The notes below the pieces were generated by a model, which made no database searches, was not told where the DNA came from, and was given only the letters and a program-made list of their open reading frames with translations. Below are positions 21,722 to 31,034 of a stretch of 37,688 nucleotides of DNA, piece by piece. The DNA is taken from NCBI GenBank assembly GCA_017965725.1, contig JAGCPK010000030.1, forward strand, positions 1-37,688, written 5' to 3'. Position 1 is the first letter of the stretch, and each line of letters starts with the position of its first letter. Source of the DNA: Prevotella sp. (GTDB lineage: Bacteria > Bacteroidota > Bacteroidia > Bacteroidales > Bacteroidaceae). Both the position numbers and the translations under genes were made by a program.

Positions 21722-22879
21722 ATGGCACAAAAAAGAGACTACTACGAGGTGCTTGGGGTCGAGAAGACCGCCTCGGAAGACGAGATTAAGAAAGCGTATC
21801 GCAAGATAGCCATCAAATACCACCCTGACCGTAATCCTGGCGACAAAGAAGCCGAGGAGAAGTTCAAGGAGGCTGCCGAAGCCTATAACGTACTGCACGA
21901 CCCAAAGACACGTCAGCAATACGACCAGTTCGGCTTCAACGGCCCAGGCATGGGCGGCTTCGACTTCAGCGGCTTCGGCGGTGCGTCGATGAACATGGAC
22001 GATATCTTCTCCATGTTCGGCGACATCTTCGGAGGACACGGATTCGGAGGCTTCGGAGGAGGTCAGCGCCGTCCACAGCAGCACAGAGGCAGTGACCTCA
22101 GGCTGAAGGTGAAACTCTCGTTGGAGGAAATCAACAAGGGTGTCACTAAGAAGTTCAAGGTGCGCAAGGACATCCCCTGCCCTCATTGCAGCGGCTCAGG
22201 TGCTGAGGCTGGCAGTGGCAAGGAACAGTGTCCGACCTGTCACGGAAGCGGTGTCATCACTCACACCACCCAGAGCATCTTTGGTATGATGCAGCAGCAG
22301 AGCGTCTGTCCGACGTGTAACGGAGAGGGACAGGTCATCAAGAACAAATGTAAGTACTGTAGCGGCACAGGTATCGAGAAAGGCGAGGAAGTGGTGGAGA
22401 TCACTATCCCCGCTGGTGTGGCAGAAGGAATGGTGGTCAACGTGCCAGGTAAGGGAAATGCCGGCAAACACAATGGTATTGCAGGTGACATACAGGTGTT
22501 CATCGAGGAAGAAGACAATGACACCTTCGTTCGCGATGGCAATGACCTGATATACAATCTGCTGCTTGACTTCCCCACGGCAGCCCTTGGCGGAGAAGTG
22601 GAGATTCCTACTATCGACGGCACGAAACTGAAGGTAAAACTGGAGAACGGCACCCAGCCAGGCAAGACCCTCCGTCTGCGCGGCAAGGGACTGCCCGCTG
22701 TACAAGGCTACGGTTCCGGCAAGGGTGACCTGGTGGTGAACATCAGTGTCTATGTGCCCAAGACCCTGAGTCGTGAAGAGAAGGAAGCCATAGAGCGCTT
22801 CAAGCAGAGCGACAACTTCAAGGGCGACAAGCAGACACGCGACTCCATCTTCCAGCGTTTCAAGAATTATTTCAATTAA
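21722..22879 (+). CDS. dnaJ: Chaperone DnaJ
   Basis: A 385-aa Hsp40 that delivers substrates to DnaK and stimulates its ATPase. The J domain is at the N-terminus ([20 protein letters not shown]) with His34-Pro35-Asp36. A Gly/Phe-rich linker runs from about 70 to 116. Four zinc-binding CxxCxGxG repeats start at 153, 170, 196 and 210, all with both cysteines. The C-terminal substrate-binding domains follow. It is a complete type-I DnaJ, cotranscribed with grpE; folC follows after 18 bp. Confidence 0.98.
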   Translation: MAQKRDYYEVLGVEKTASEDEIKKAYRKIAIKYHPDRNPGDKEAEEKFKEAAEAYNVLHDPKTRQQYDQFGFNGPGMGGFDFSGFGGASMNMDDIFSMFGDIFGGHGFGGFGGGQRRPQQHRGSDLRLKVKLSLEEINKGVTKKFKVRKDIPCPHCSGSGAEAGSGKEQCPTCHGSGVITHTTQSIFGMMQQQSVCPTCNGEGQVIKNKCKYCSGTGIEKGEEVVEITIPAGVAEGMVVNVPGKGNAGKHNGIAGDIQVFIEEEDNDTFVRDGNDLIYNLLLDFPTAALGGEVEIPTIDGTKLKVKLENGTQPGKTLRLRGKGLPAVQGYGSGKGDLVVNISVYVPKTLSREEKEAIERFKQSDNFKGDKQTRDSIFQRFKNYFN

Positions 22880-22897
22880 TTATATATATAATAAGGT

Positions 22898-24211
22898 ATG
22901 ACCTACACCGAAACTTGCCAATATCTGTATAACCAGATACCTATGTTCGAAAATCTAGGTATCGCAGGTTACAAAGAGGGACTTGAGAACACCCTGAAAC
23001 TTGACGAGCATTACGGCCATCCGCACCGTCACTACCTGACCATCCATGTGGCAGGTACCAACGGCAAGGGCTCCTGTGCACATACATTGGCTGCCATCCT
23101 TCAGAAGTGTGGCTATACGGTAGGTCTTTATACCTCACCCCATCTGGTAGATTTCGACGAGCGTATCCGCGTGAACGGACAACCCATCAACCACGATTAC
23201 GTCGTGGAGTTCGTGAATGAAGGGAAATCATTCTTCGCCCCACTGAACCCCTCGTTCTTCGAGGTGACGACGGCTATGGCCTTCAAATATTTCAGCGACA
23301 AGCATGTGGATATTGCTGTCATCGAGGTGGGCTTGGGTGGTCGTCTCGACTGCACAAACATCATCAATCCCATCCTGTCGGTTATCACCAACATCAGTTA
23401 TGACCACATGCAGCAACTGGGTTATTCTCTGGAACAGATTGCGATGGAGAAGGCTGGCATCATGAAGAAAGGCGTGCCTGTAGTCATCGGAGAGACCACG
23501 CCTGAAACAAGAGGCATCTTTGAGGCGGTGGCCAGAGAGACAGATGCACCTATCATCTTTGCAGAAGACCATCCTGAGGTACAGAGTGTACAACTTTCAA
23601 ACAACGGAATGCAATACGATACTGTACACTATGGTACTATACTGGGGGAACTTCGGGGACTCTATCAGGAAAAGAACACCAACACCATCTTGACTGCTGT
23701 CAGACAACTGGAGGAACTGGGCTTCATGTACCGCTTTAAGGATGATTCTGAAATGAAGGTACGTGGTAAGGAGATTGCAGAGGGGTTCAAGTTGGTTTGT
23801 GAGATTACAGGCCTGAAGGGCAGATGGCAGACCATCTCGAAGAGTCCTCTCGTGATTTGCGACACAGGACATAATGTGGGGGGATGGACATATCTCAGCA
23901 AACAGATCGAACTGGTGAAGTGCAATAAAAAGCATATTGTCTTCGGGATGGTTGACGATAAGGATATGGACGGCATCATGGCACTGTTACCGAAAAATGC
24001 CACCTATTATTTCGCTAAATCGAGCAACAAGCGTGCCGTTTCGGAAAATGTGCTGAAAATTATCAGCGGACAGCGCGGACTTGAGGGGGAAGGGTTCCCA
24101 AGCGTCATAGAAGCCTATAACTCAGCGAGAAACGCGGCAGGACCAGACGATTTTGTGTTCATTGGAGGTAGCACTTACGTGGTTGCCGACTTCCTCAGAA
24201 ACCGCATTTAG
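22898..24211 (+). CDS. folC: Folylpolyglutamate synthase / dihydrofolate synthase
   Basis: A 437-aa Mur-ligase-type enzyme that adds glutamates to folates and, in bifunctional members, joins glutamate to dihydropteroate. The P-loop GTNGKGS is at 53-59, followed by GLYTSPHLVDFDERIRVNG, the FEVTTAMAFKYF region, the metal-site segment EVGLGGRLDCTN and the NISYDHMQQLG motif. The C-terminal ligase domain contains ICDTGHNVGGW. Length is normal. An ATAATAAGGTA motif runs into the ATG, leaving only one base between AAGG and the start codon. Confidence 0.94.
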   Translation: MTYTETCQYLYNQIPMFENLGIAGYKEGLENTLKLDEHYGHPHRHYLTIHVAGTNGKGSCAHTLAAILQKCGYTVGLYTSPHLVDFDERIRVNGQPINHDYVVEFVNEGKSFFAPLNPSFFEVTTAMAFKYFSDKHVDIAVIEVGLGGRLDCTNIINPILSVITNISYDHMQQLGYSLEQIAMEKAGIMKKGVPVVIGETTPETRGIFEAVARETDAPIIFAEDHPEVQSVQLSNNGMQYDTVHYGTILGELRGLYQEKNTNTILTAVRQLEELGFMYRFKDDSEMKVRGKEIAEGFKLVCEITGLKGRWQTISKSPLVICDTGHNVGGWTYLSKQIELVKCNKKHIVFGMVDDKDMDGIMALLPKNATYYFAKSSNKRAVSENVLKIISGQRGLEGEGFPSVIEAYNSARNAAGPDDFVFIGGSTYVVADFLRNRI

Positions 24212-24276
24212 AGTTTTTTAATACATCATTCAACATTTTTTTCGTCGTTTCGTTCGTCTGTTTGGATTTTTTTCTG

Positions 24277-24284
24277 TTACTTTG
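24277..24284 (+). promoter_or_regulatory. Probable -7 box of the galactose operon
   Basis: TTACTTTG is one base off TAnnTTTG, 32 nt before galM. Upstream, GTCGTTTCG (24244-24252) also occurs in front of the arabinose operon (28035-28043). Confidence 0.45.
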
Positions 24285-24316
24285 CAGACAGTATTTGTAA
24301 CTAAAAACATTCAAAT

Positions 24317-25408
24317 ATGGCAAATTCAACAGAAACAGCGAATCTGTGTGGTCTGAAGCGGGAGAACTTCCAGGCCACCGTCAACGGTAAGAAAACCGAT
24401 CTGTACATCCTCAGAAACCGTAAAGGTTACGAAGTAGCCATCTCCAATTATGGAGGTGCTATTTGTGCTATTATGGTACCTGACAAGGATGGCAAAGTAG
24501 CAAACGTCATTCAGGGTCATGACAGCATCAAGCAACTTACCAGTGGTAAGGAGCCTTTCCTGTCAACACTGATTGGTCGCTGGGGCAACCGTATCTGCAA
24601 AGGTCAGTTCACCCTCAACGGAAAGGACTACCAGTTGGCTCTCAACGATGGTCCTAACCACCTGCACGGAGGTCCTACGGGATTCCATGCAAAAGTGTGG
24701 GATGCTCGTCAGATGGGTCCCCGTTCATTGGCTCTGCACCGCATTTCCTCTTACGGTGAGGAAGGTTTTACAGGCGAACTGGACGTAACAGTAGAATTCA
24801 CTTTTACTGACCTCAACGAACTGGTGATTGAGTATCTGGCTACCACCAACAAGAAGACCATCGTCAACCTGACGCATCACGCTTTCTTCTCACTGGCAGG
24901 CACAGCCGATCCCACTCCAACCATTCTGGATCAGATCTGTGAGATCAATGCCGACTTCTATCTGCCCACCGACGCTACCGCCATTCCTACAGGTGAGATC
25001 CTGAAGGTGGAAGGTACACCGTTCGACTTCCGTACGCCGAAACCCTTCGGTAAGGATATCGATGCAGACCACGAACAGATTAAGTTTGGTAAAGGCTTTG
25101 ATCACAACTATGTGCTGAACAAGCGCGAGGAAGGTGAACTGAGTTTTGCTGCCAAGGTAACGGATCCGAACAGCGGACGTACGATGGAAGTCTATACCAC
25201 AGAACCTGGTATGCAACTTTACACCGCCAACTATGCTTCTGGCTATAAGGGTGCCAACGGCTGCACATTCCCATTCCGTTCAGCCGTCTGTTTCGAGGCT
25301 CAGCACTTCCCCGACACGCCAAACCGTCCGTACTTCCCCAGCGTTGTACTGCGACCCGGTGAGCGCTACAAGCAGAAGACCATCTATCGCTTCGGTGTAG
25401 TAGAGTAA
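24317..25408 (+). CDS. galM: Aldose 1-epimerase (galactose mutarotase), cytoplasmic
   Basis: A 363-aa enzyme that interconverts alpha and beta anomers of galactose so that GalK can use it. It has no signal peptide. Substrate-site motifs GRWGNRICKGQF and NDGPNHLHGG, the catalytic His in NLTHHAFFSL and the catalytic Glu in CFEAQHFPDTPNRPYFPS are all present. It is first in an operon with an MFS transporter 37 bp downstream and galK. A second, membrane-anchored mutarotase is encoded at 28106. Confidence 0.94.
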   Translation: MANSTETANLCGLKRENFQATVNGKKTDLYILRNRKGYEVAISNYGGAICAIMVPDKDGKVANVIQGHDSIKQLTSGKEPFLSTLIGRWGNRICKGQFTLNGKDYQLALNDGPNHLHGGPTGFHAKVWDARQMGPRSLALHRISSYGEEGFTGELDVTVEFTFTDLNELVIEYLATTNKKTIVNLTHHAFFSLAGTADPTPTILDQICEINADFYLPTDATAIPTGEILKVEGTPFDFRTPKPFGKDIDADHEQIKFGKGFDHNYVLNKREEGELSFAAKVTDPNSGRTMEVYTTEPGMQLYTANYASGYKGANGCTFPFRSAVCFEAQHFPDTPNRPYFPSVVLRPGERYKQKTIYRFGVVE

Positions 25409-25445
25409 GATTGATATACAATTCATTTTATCACTTTAAGACAAT

Positions 25446-26723
25446 ATGAGTCAAGAGAAGAATAATAGCAAGCTGATTGCCATTATCACCATGTGCTTCA
25501 TCTTCGCGATGATCAGCTTTGTGACAAACATGGGTGCACCTTTCGGCAATATCTGGGGATTTGAGTATCCATTCGCCAAAGCCTGGGGTAACCTAATGAA
25601 CTTTGCCGCTTACCTGTTTATGGGTATTCCTGCAGGAAAGATGCTTGTCAAGTATGGCTACAAGAAGACGGCACTGACGGCATTGATCGTAGGTATCGTA
25701 GGTCTGGTATTCCAATATCTGTCGAGTCTTGTGGGCTCAGGGACCTATGTGTTCACATACGACAACATCCCTGTGGCACTCAATCTGATTATCTACCTGT
25801 TGGGTGCTTTCATCTGCGGTTTCTGCGTCTGTATGCTGAACACCGTGGTGAACCCGATGCTGAACCTTTTGGGAGGCGGTGGTAACAAGGGTAACCAGTT
25901 GATTCAGATTGGTGGAACGATGAACTCACTTACTGGTACGCTGACTCCGTTGTTGGCAGGTATCCTCGTAGGTACCGTCACCAAGGACACCAGCATGAGT
26001 GATGTGGCTCCCCTACTCTTCATCGGTATGGCAGTCTTTGCCATCTCGTTTGTCATTATCAGCCGCGTTTCCATTCCAGAGCCTACTCTCGGTAAGGTAC
26101 AGCCCAAATACGAGCGTAGTCCGCTGGCCTTCCGCCACTGCGTACTCGGTGTGATTGCCATCTTCTTCTATGTCGGAATTGAGATTGGTATTCCCATGGA
26201 GTTGAACTTCTACGTGACAGACCTCGGCTTCGAGGGTGCTGCTGCCGTCGGTGGAACACTGGCTGCTGCCTACTGGCTCCTGATGATGATCGGACGTGCC
26301 TGTTCCAGCGCCATCTCTGGCAAGGTTTCCACGAAGTTGCAACTTTCTACGGTCAGTGCCGTTGCCATTGCATTACTGATCATCGCTATCTTCATGCCTG
26401 AGAGCATTACCATCTCTTTCAACGGGCACGACGTACCCGCCAAGAGTTTTATCATCCCAGCCTGTGGTCTTTGCACCTCTATCATGTGGGGCGGTATCTT
26501 CAACCTCTCTGTAGAGGGTCTTGGCAAATATACAGAAGCCGCTTCCGGTATCTTTATGACGATGGTTGTTGGTGGTGGTGTCATGCCGCTGATCCAGGAA
26601 GCCATTGCCAAGTCAGTAGGTCCAATCCTCAGTTACTGGCTCGTCATCGCCATGCTGGCCTACATCCTGTTCTACGCTCTCATCGGTTGTAAGAACGTAA
26701 ATACCGATATCAAGGTAGATTAA
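25446..26723 (+). CDS. MFS sugar transporter (FucP-like), probably for galactose
   Basis: A 425-aa inner-membrane carrier with about 12 hydrophobic segments (KLIAIITMCFIFAMISFVTN, FAAYLFMGIPAGKMLVKYGY). The stretch LNTVVNPMLNLLGGGGNKGN followed by GTMNSLTGTLTPLLAGILVG resembles the FucP/GluP branch of H+-coupled sugar symporters. Placement between galM and galK points to galactose (or glucose/galactose) uptake; specificity is inferred from neighbours. It is complete. Confidence 0.85.
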   Translation: MSQEKNNSKLIAIITMCFIFAMISFVTNMGAPFGNIWGFEYPFAKAWGNLMNFAAYLFMGIPAGKMLVKYGYKKTALTALIVGIVGLVFQYLSSLVGSGTYVFTYDNIPVALNLIIYLLGAFICGFCVCMLNTVVNPMLNLLGGGGNKGNQLIQIGGTMNSLTGTLTPLLAGILVGTVTKDTSMSDVAPLLFIGMAVFAISFVIISRVSIPEPTLGKVQPKYERSPLAFRHCVLGVIAIFFYVGIEIGIPMELNFYVTDLGFEGAAAVGGTLAAAYWLLMMIGRACSSAISGKVSTKLQLSTVSAVAIALLIIAIFMPESITISFNGHDVPAKSFIIPACGLCTSIMWGGIFNLSVEGLGKYTEAASGIFMTMVVGGGVMPLIQEAIAKSVGPILSYWLVIAMLAYILFYALIGCKNVNTDIKVD

Positions 26724-26731
26724 ATAATAGT

Positions 26732-26764
26732 TTGTTAAATTGTAAATTGTCAAATCGTAAATTC
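26732..26764. repeat. Imperfect heptamer repeats before galK
   Basis: TTGTTAA, ATTGTAA, ATTGTCA and AATCGTA follow in series in the 43 bp between the transporter and galK, ending directly before the start codon. A related AT-rich series lies at 29292-29312. Confidence 0.65.
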
Positions 26765-26766
26765 AT

Positions 26767-27933
26767 ATGATGGACATTGAATTTGTAAGAAGTCGTTTCA
26801 TCAAGCACTTTGATGGAAAGACTGGCAATGTATATGCATCCCCTGGACGTATCAACCTCATCGGCGAGCACACCGACTATAATGGTGGTTTTGTATTCCC
26901 TGGTGCAGTGGATAAGGGTATTATGGCAGAGATGCGTGCCAACGGTACGGAAGACACCGTAATGGCATACGCCATCGACCTGAAGGATCGTGTAGATTTT
27001 AAACTCTCCGATCCCAATGGACCACGTGCAAGTTGGGCTCGATACATCTACGGTATCGCCTTGGAGATGAAGAAGTTGGGTGTGCCCGTTAAAGGTTTCA
27101 ACATCGCCTTCGCAGGTGATGTTCCTCTGGGTGCTGGAATGTCTTCTTCCGCTGCTATGGAGAGTTGCTTCGCCTGCGGCCTGAACGACATCTTTGGCGA
27201 GAACAAGGTCTCTCAGTGGGATATGGCTTTGGCTGGTCAGGCTACGGAGCATAACTACTGTGGCGTGAACTGCGGTATCATGGACCAGTTTGCTTCTGTC
27301 TTTGGAAAGGCTGGTTGTCTGATGCGCCTCGACTGTCGCAGTCGTGAGTTTGAGTATTTCCCCTTCAAACCCGATGGCTATCGCCTCGTGCTACTCGACT
27401 CCGTTGTGAAGCACCAGTTGGCTGGTTCACCCTATAATGACCGTCGCCGTTCCTGTGAGAATGTGGTGAAAGCCATTGCAGAGAAACATCCCGAAGGCAA
27501 GTTCGAGACTTTGCGTGACTGCACATGGGAGCAGTTGGAAGAGGTGAAGGAGATTGTGGGAGCCGAAGACTACAAGCGCGCCAAGTTCGTGCTCGGTGAG
27601 AAAGACCGCGTATTGGCTGTCTGCGACGCTCTCAACGAAGGTGACTACGAGAAAGTGGGCGAACTGATGTATAAGACCCATGAAGGACTCTCGAAGGATT
27701 ACGAGGTATCTTGCGAGGAACTCGACTTCCTGAACGATATCGCTAAGGAAAACGGTGTCACTGGTAGTCGTATCATGGGTGGCGGCTTTGGTGGCTGTAC
27801 CATCAACCTCGTGCGCAATGACCTCTACAAAGCATTCATTGCCGATGCAAAGAAACGCTTCAACGAGAAGTACGGACACGAGCCGAAAGTCTATGATGTT
27901 GTCATCGGCGACGGCTCACGAAAACTCTGCTAA
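26767..27933 (+). CDS. galK: Galactokinase
   Basis: A 388-aa GHMP kinase that phosphorylates galactose at C1, the first step of the Leloir pathway. It has the galactokinase signature GRINLIGEHTDYNGG (27-41), the GHMP motif PLGAGMSSSAA (120-130), the catalytic Asp173 in CGIMDQFASVFG, and the C-terminal GSRIMGGGFGGCTINLV. The start is the first of two adjacent ATGs; the second, at 26770, is equally possible. It is last in the galM-transporter-galK operon, followed by a terminator. galT and galE are not in the window. Confidence 0.97.
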   Translation: MMDIEFVRSRFIKHFDGKTGNVYASPGRINLIGEHTDYNGGFVFPGAVDKGIMAEMRANGTEDTVMAYAIDLKDRVDFKLSDPNGPRASWARYIYGIALEMKKLGVPVKGFNIAFAGDVPLGAGMSSSAAMESCFACGLNDIFGENKVSQWDMALAGQATEHNYCGVNCGIMDQFASVFGKAGCLMRLDCRSREFEYFPFKPDGYRLVLLDSVVKHQLAGSPYNDRRRSCENVVKAIAEKHPEGKFETLRDCTWEQLEEVKEIVGAEDYKRAKFVLGEKDRVLAVCDALNEGDYEKVGELMYKTHEGLSKDYEVSCEELDFLNDIAKENGVTGSRIMGGGFGGCTINLVRNDLYKAFIADAKKRFNEKYGHEPKVYDVVIGDGSRKLC

Positions 27934-27977
27934 AAGTCACCTGATAGGACACAATTTGTGTTTATAAAGGTTAAATA

Positions 27978-28020
27978 TTGGCGGTAAAGTGTTTTATTTA
28001 CACCTTACCGCCAATTTTTA
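27978..28020 (+). terminator. Terminator of the galactose operon
   Basis: A 14-bp stem (27978-27991 with 28001-28014, one mismatch) around a 9-nt loop, followed by five T and a further T-run at 28025-28031. It separates the galactose and arabinose operons. Confidence 0.9.
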
Positions 28021-28052
28021 TCTCTTTTTTTATGGTCGTTTCGGAAATAAGT

Positions 28053-28064
28053 TGTAAATTTACA
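28053..28064. promoter_or_regulatory. Palindrome at the promoter of the arabinose operon, possible AraR operator
   Basis: TGTAAATTTACA is a perfect 12-bp palindrome and contains the likely -7 element (TAAATTTA, 28055-28062). Flanking AAGTTGT (28049-28055) is repeated inverted as ACAACTT (28092-28098). It is the only strong dyad in front of the operon; binding by AraR is inference. Confidence 0.45.
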
Positions 28065-28105
28065 CCCAAAATTAGAACTCTAACATTTATAACAACTTAA
28101 AACGT

Positions 28106-29287
28106 ATGAAAATGAAAGCACTGAAAAGTAGTTTTCTGAGCCTCAGCGTAGCAGCGCTGATGTTCTCGTGTGCAGGAAGCCAGCAGGCTCCCCAGTTAAC
28201 GGTATCGGGTCTCGACCCTGCCAAGTTCGACACCACCATCCAGAACAAACCCGTGAAACTCTTCACCCTGAAGAACGCCAACGGCATGGAGGTATGCATC
28301 ACCAACTATGGTGGACGTATCGTCTCCCTCGTTGTTCCCGACAAGGATGGCAAACCCACTGATGTAGTACTCGGCTTTGACAACATTGCCCAGTATGCCG
28401 ACACGCTCAACTCCCCTACTGACTACGGATCCAGCGTAGGTCGCTATGCCAACCGTATCAAGAACGGTAAGTTCACTCTCGATGGCACCGAGTATCAACT
28501 GAAGCAGAACGACGGTCCCAACTGTCTGCACGGTGGTGGCACCACTGGTTGGATGAACCAGGTCTATGATGCAGAGCAGATTGGCGACTCTGTCCTGAAA
28601 CTGACGATTGTGGCTGCTGACGGTGAGAATGGATTCCCTGGCAAGGTGATGGCTGTCACCACCTACAAACTCACCAGCGACAACGTGCTCGACATGACTT
28701 GGACTGCAGAGACAGACAAGCCGACTATCATCAATCAGACGAATCACAACTACTATAACCTGAGCGGTGACTTCACACAGCCCGCATACGACATGGTGCT
28801 CTATGTGAATGCTGACAACTTCACTCCCAGCGACACACTCTACATCCCCACAGGCGAGATCAAGTCGGTAGAGGGAACTCCGATGGACTTCCGTACCCCG
28901 CATGCCCTGGGTGACAGCATCAAGTCACAGTTCGACCAGATCCAGAATGCCGGTGGTTACGACCACAACTGGTGCCTGAACACTTATAAGGACGGCAAGG
29001 GCGATGACACACAGGTTTGTGCCAGCCTCTACTCTCCAAAGACCGGTATCTTCATGGAGATGTTCACCAACGAACCTGGTGTACAGGTCTATAGCGGTAA
29101 CTTCCAGGGTGTTGGCAACGAATTGAACATCCAACACAAGCATGGTCCCTATCCGCAGCACGTAAGCGTCTGCTTAGAGAGTCAGAAGTATCCCGATTCT
29201 CCTAACAAGCCCCAGTGGATACAGCCCACACTGAATCCCGGTGAGAAGTACTTCAGCCACGCTGCCTATAAATTCAGTGTGAAATAA
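28106..29287 (+). CDS. Aldose 1-epimerase, lipoprotein form
   Basis: A 393-aa mutarotase with a lipoprotein signal (KSSFLSLSVAALMFSCAGSQ, lipid on Cys22), so it acts in the periplasm or on the outer membrane. Motifs VGRYANRIKNGKF, NDGPNCLHGG, the catalytic His in INQTNHNYYNL and the catalytic Glu in CLESQKYPDSPN are present. As first gene of the arabinose operon it probably interconverts arabinose anomers before uptake by the symporter encoded next. It is clearly related to, but diverged from, the cytoplasmic galM 2.7 kb upstream. Confidence 0.92.
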   Translation: MKMKALKSSFLSLSVAALMFSCAGSQQAPQLTVSGLDPAKFDTTIQNKPVKLFTLKNANGMEVCITNYGGRIVSLVVPDKDGKPTDVVLGFDNIAQYADTLNSPTDYGSSVGRYANRIKNGKFTLDGTEYQLKQNDGPNCLHGGGTTGWMNQVYDAEQIGDSVLKLTIVAADGENGFPGKVMAVTTYKLTSDNVLDMTWTAETDKPTIINQTNHNYYNLSGDFTQPAYDMVLYVNADNFTPSDTLYIPTGEIKSVEGTPMDFRTPHALGDSIKSQFDQIQNAGGYDHNWCLNTYKDGKGDDTQVCASLYSPKTGIFMEMFTNEPGVQVYSGNFQGVGNELNIQHKHGPYPQHVSVCLESQKYPDSPNKPQWIQPTLNPGEKYFSHAAYKFSVK

Positions 29288-29291
29288 AACG

Positions 29292-29312
29292 GAAATTGTA
29301 AATTTGTAAATC
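29292..29312. repeat. AT-rich short repeats before the symporter gene
   Basis: AAATTGT, AAATTTGT and AAATCG follow in series in the 34-bp gap, similar to the array before galK. Confidence 0.5.
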
Positions 29313-29321
29313 GAAAATAAT

Positions 29322-31013
29322 ATGGCATTATTAGACTGGATCGTCATTGGCGTTTTCTGTTGTGCGCTAATCGGCATCGTACTTTGGGTCGTTTCTCAGA
29401 AAAACGACAACTCAGCAGACTATTTCTTGGGAGGTAAGGACGCCACATGGATTGCCATTGGTGCTTCTATCTTCGCATCCAACATTGGCTCTGAGCACCT
29501 GATCGGTTTGGCAGGTGCCGGTGCTTCCTCTGGTATGGCTATGGCCCACTGGGAGATTCAGGGATGGATGATCCTGATCCTCGGTTGGGTGTTCGTACCG
29601 TTCTACACACGAAGCATGGTCTATACCATGCCTGAGTTCCTGGAGCGTCGTTACAACACGCAGAGTCGTACTATCCTTTCAGTGATCTCTCTGATTAGTT
29701 ATGTGCTGACAAAGGTTGCCGTGACGGTTTATGCCGGTGGTCTGGTGTTCCAGCAGGTATTCGGTATCGAGGAACTCTGGGGCATCGACTTCTTCTGGAT
29801 TGCCGCTATTGGCTTGGTACTCATCACCGCCCTCTACACCATCTTCGGTGGTATGAAATCTGTGCTCTACACCTCCGTGCTGCAGACACCTATCCTGCTC
29901 TTGGGTTCACTGATTATCCTCGTTCTGGGTATGAAGGCCCTCGGCAGTTGGGATCAGATGTTGCAACTCTGTGACGTGAAACCCAACTACGAAGGTGCCA
30001 CAGGTACGATGATCCACCTGATGCGTTCCAACAGCGACCCGCAGTATCCCTGGCTGGGTGCCCTGATCGGTTCTGCTGTCATCGGTTTCTGGTACTGGTG
30101 TACCGACCAGTATATCGTTCAGCGTGTGCTCTCTGGTAAGAACGAGAAGGAGAGCCGTCGTGGTACCATCTTCGGAGCCTATCTGAAGTTGTTACCCGTG
30201 TTCCTGTTCCTCATCCCGGGTATGATTGCTTTCGCCCTGCACCAGAAGTATGCTGGTGACGGTGGTTTCCTGCCTCTGCTCGCTGACGGTACGCCCAATG
30301 CCGACGCAGCCTTCCCCACCCTCGTGGCAAAGATCCTGCCTGCAGGCGTGAAGGGTCTTGTGGTCTGTGGTATCCTCGCAGCCCTGATGTCATCACTGGC
30401 ATCTCTGTTCAACTCTTCAGCCATGCTGTTCACCATTGACTTCTGGAAGCGCCTGAAGCCACAGACCTCTGAGAAGAGTCTCGTCCGTATCGGTCAGATT
30501 GCTACCGTTGTCATCGTGGTACTCGGTATCCTGTGGATTCCCATTATGCGTTCAGTAGGTAATGTGCTCTACAACTATCTGCAGGACGTGCAGTCAGTGC
30601 TCGCTCCTGGTATTGCTGCTGCCTTCCTGTTGGGTATCACCTGGAAGCGTGCTTCTGCCAAGGGTGGTCAGTGGGGTTTGCTCTCTGGTATCATCATCGG
30701 TCTGACCCGTCTGGGTGCTAAGGTTTATTACAGCAACGCCACCGATGCAGGCGACAGTTGGTTCAAGGCTGTGTTCTACGACTTCAACTGGCTGTTCTTC
30801 TGTGGTGTGATGCTGATTGTCTGCTGTCTCATTGTCATTGTCGTGTCGCTCTGCACCGAGGCTCCTTCAGAGAAGAAGATCCAAGGTCTGGTATTCGGCA
30901 CCAGTACACCTGAGCAGATTGAGGCTACCCGTAACAGTTGGAACCACTGGGATGTCATCCATACGATCATCATCCTGACCATCACCGTCGCATTCTACAT
31001 TTACTTCTGGTAA
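29322..31013 (+). CDS. Sodium/sugar symporter (SSS family), probably for arabinose
   Basis: A 563-aa inner-membrane protein with about 14 hydrophobic helices. SGLT-type motifs are present: SADYFLGGKDATWIAIGASI, FASNIGSEHLIGLAGAGASS, MPEFLERRYNTQSRT, GFWYWCTDQYIVQRVLSGKN and the SSLASLFNSSAMLFTID segment that carries Na+-site serines. It imports a monosaccharide with Na+. Operon position between a mutarotase and the arabinose genes makes L-arabinose the likely substrate. Bacteroides has an equivalent gene beside its araR. It is complete. Confidence 0.9.
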   Translation: MALLDWIVIGVFCCALIGIVLWVVSQKNDNSADYFLGGKDATWIAIGASIFASNIGSEHLIGLAGAGASSGMAMAHWEIQGWMILILGWVFVPFYTRSMVYTMPEFLERRYNTQSRTILSVISLISYVLTKVAVTVYAGGLVFQQVFGIEELWGIDFFWIAAIGLVLITALYTIFGGMKSVLYTSVLQTPILLLGSLIILVLGMKALGSWDQMLQLCDVKPNYEGATGTMIHLMRSNSDPQYPWLGALIGSAVIGFWYWCTDQYIVQRVLSGKNEKESRRGTIFGAYLKLLPVFLFLIPGMIAFALHQKYAGDGGFLPLLADGTPNADAAFPTLVAKILPAGVKGLVVCGILAALMSSLASLFNSSAMLFTIDFWKRLKPQTSEKSLVRIGQIATVVIVVLGILWIPIMRSVGNVLYNYLQDVQSVLAPGIAAAFLLGITWKRASAKGGQWGLLSGIIIGLTRLGAKVYYSNATDAGDSWFKAVFYDFNWLFFCGVMLIVCCLIVIVVSLCTEAPSEKKIQGLVFGTSTPEQIEATRNSWNHWDVIHTIIILTITVAFYIYFW

Positions 31014-31034
31014 ACGGTTAAATACGTAAGGAAA

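Noticed and set aside
24212-24316. Terminator after folC
   Set aside because: There is a T-run after the stop codon but no stem that would make it an intrinsic terminator.
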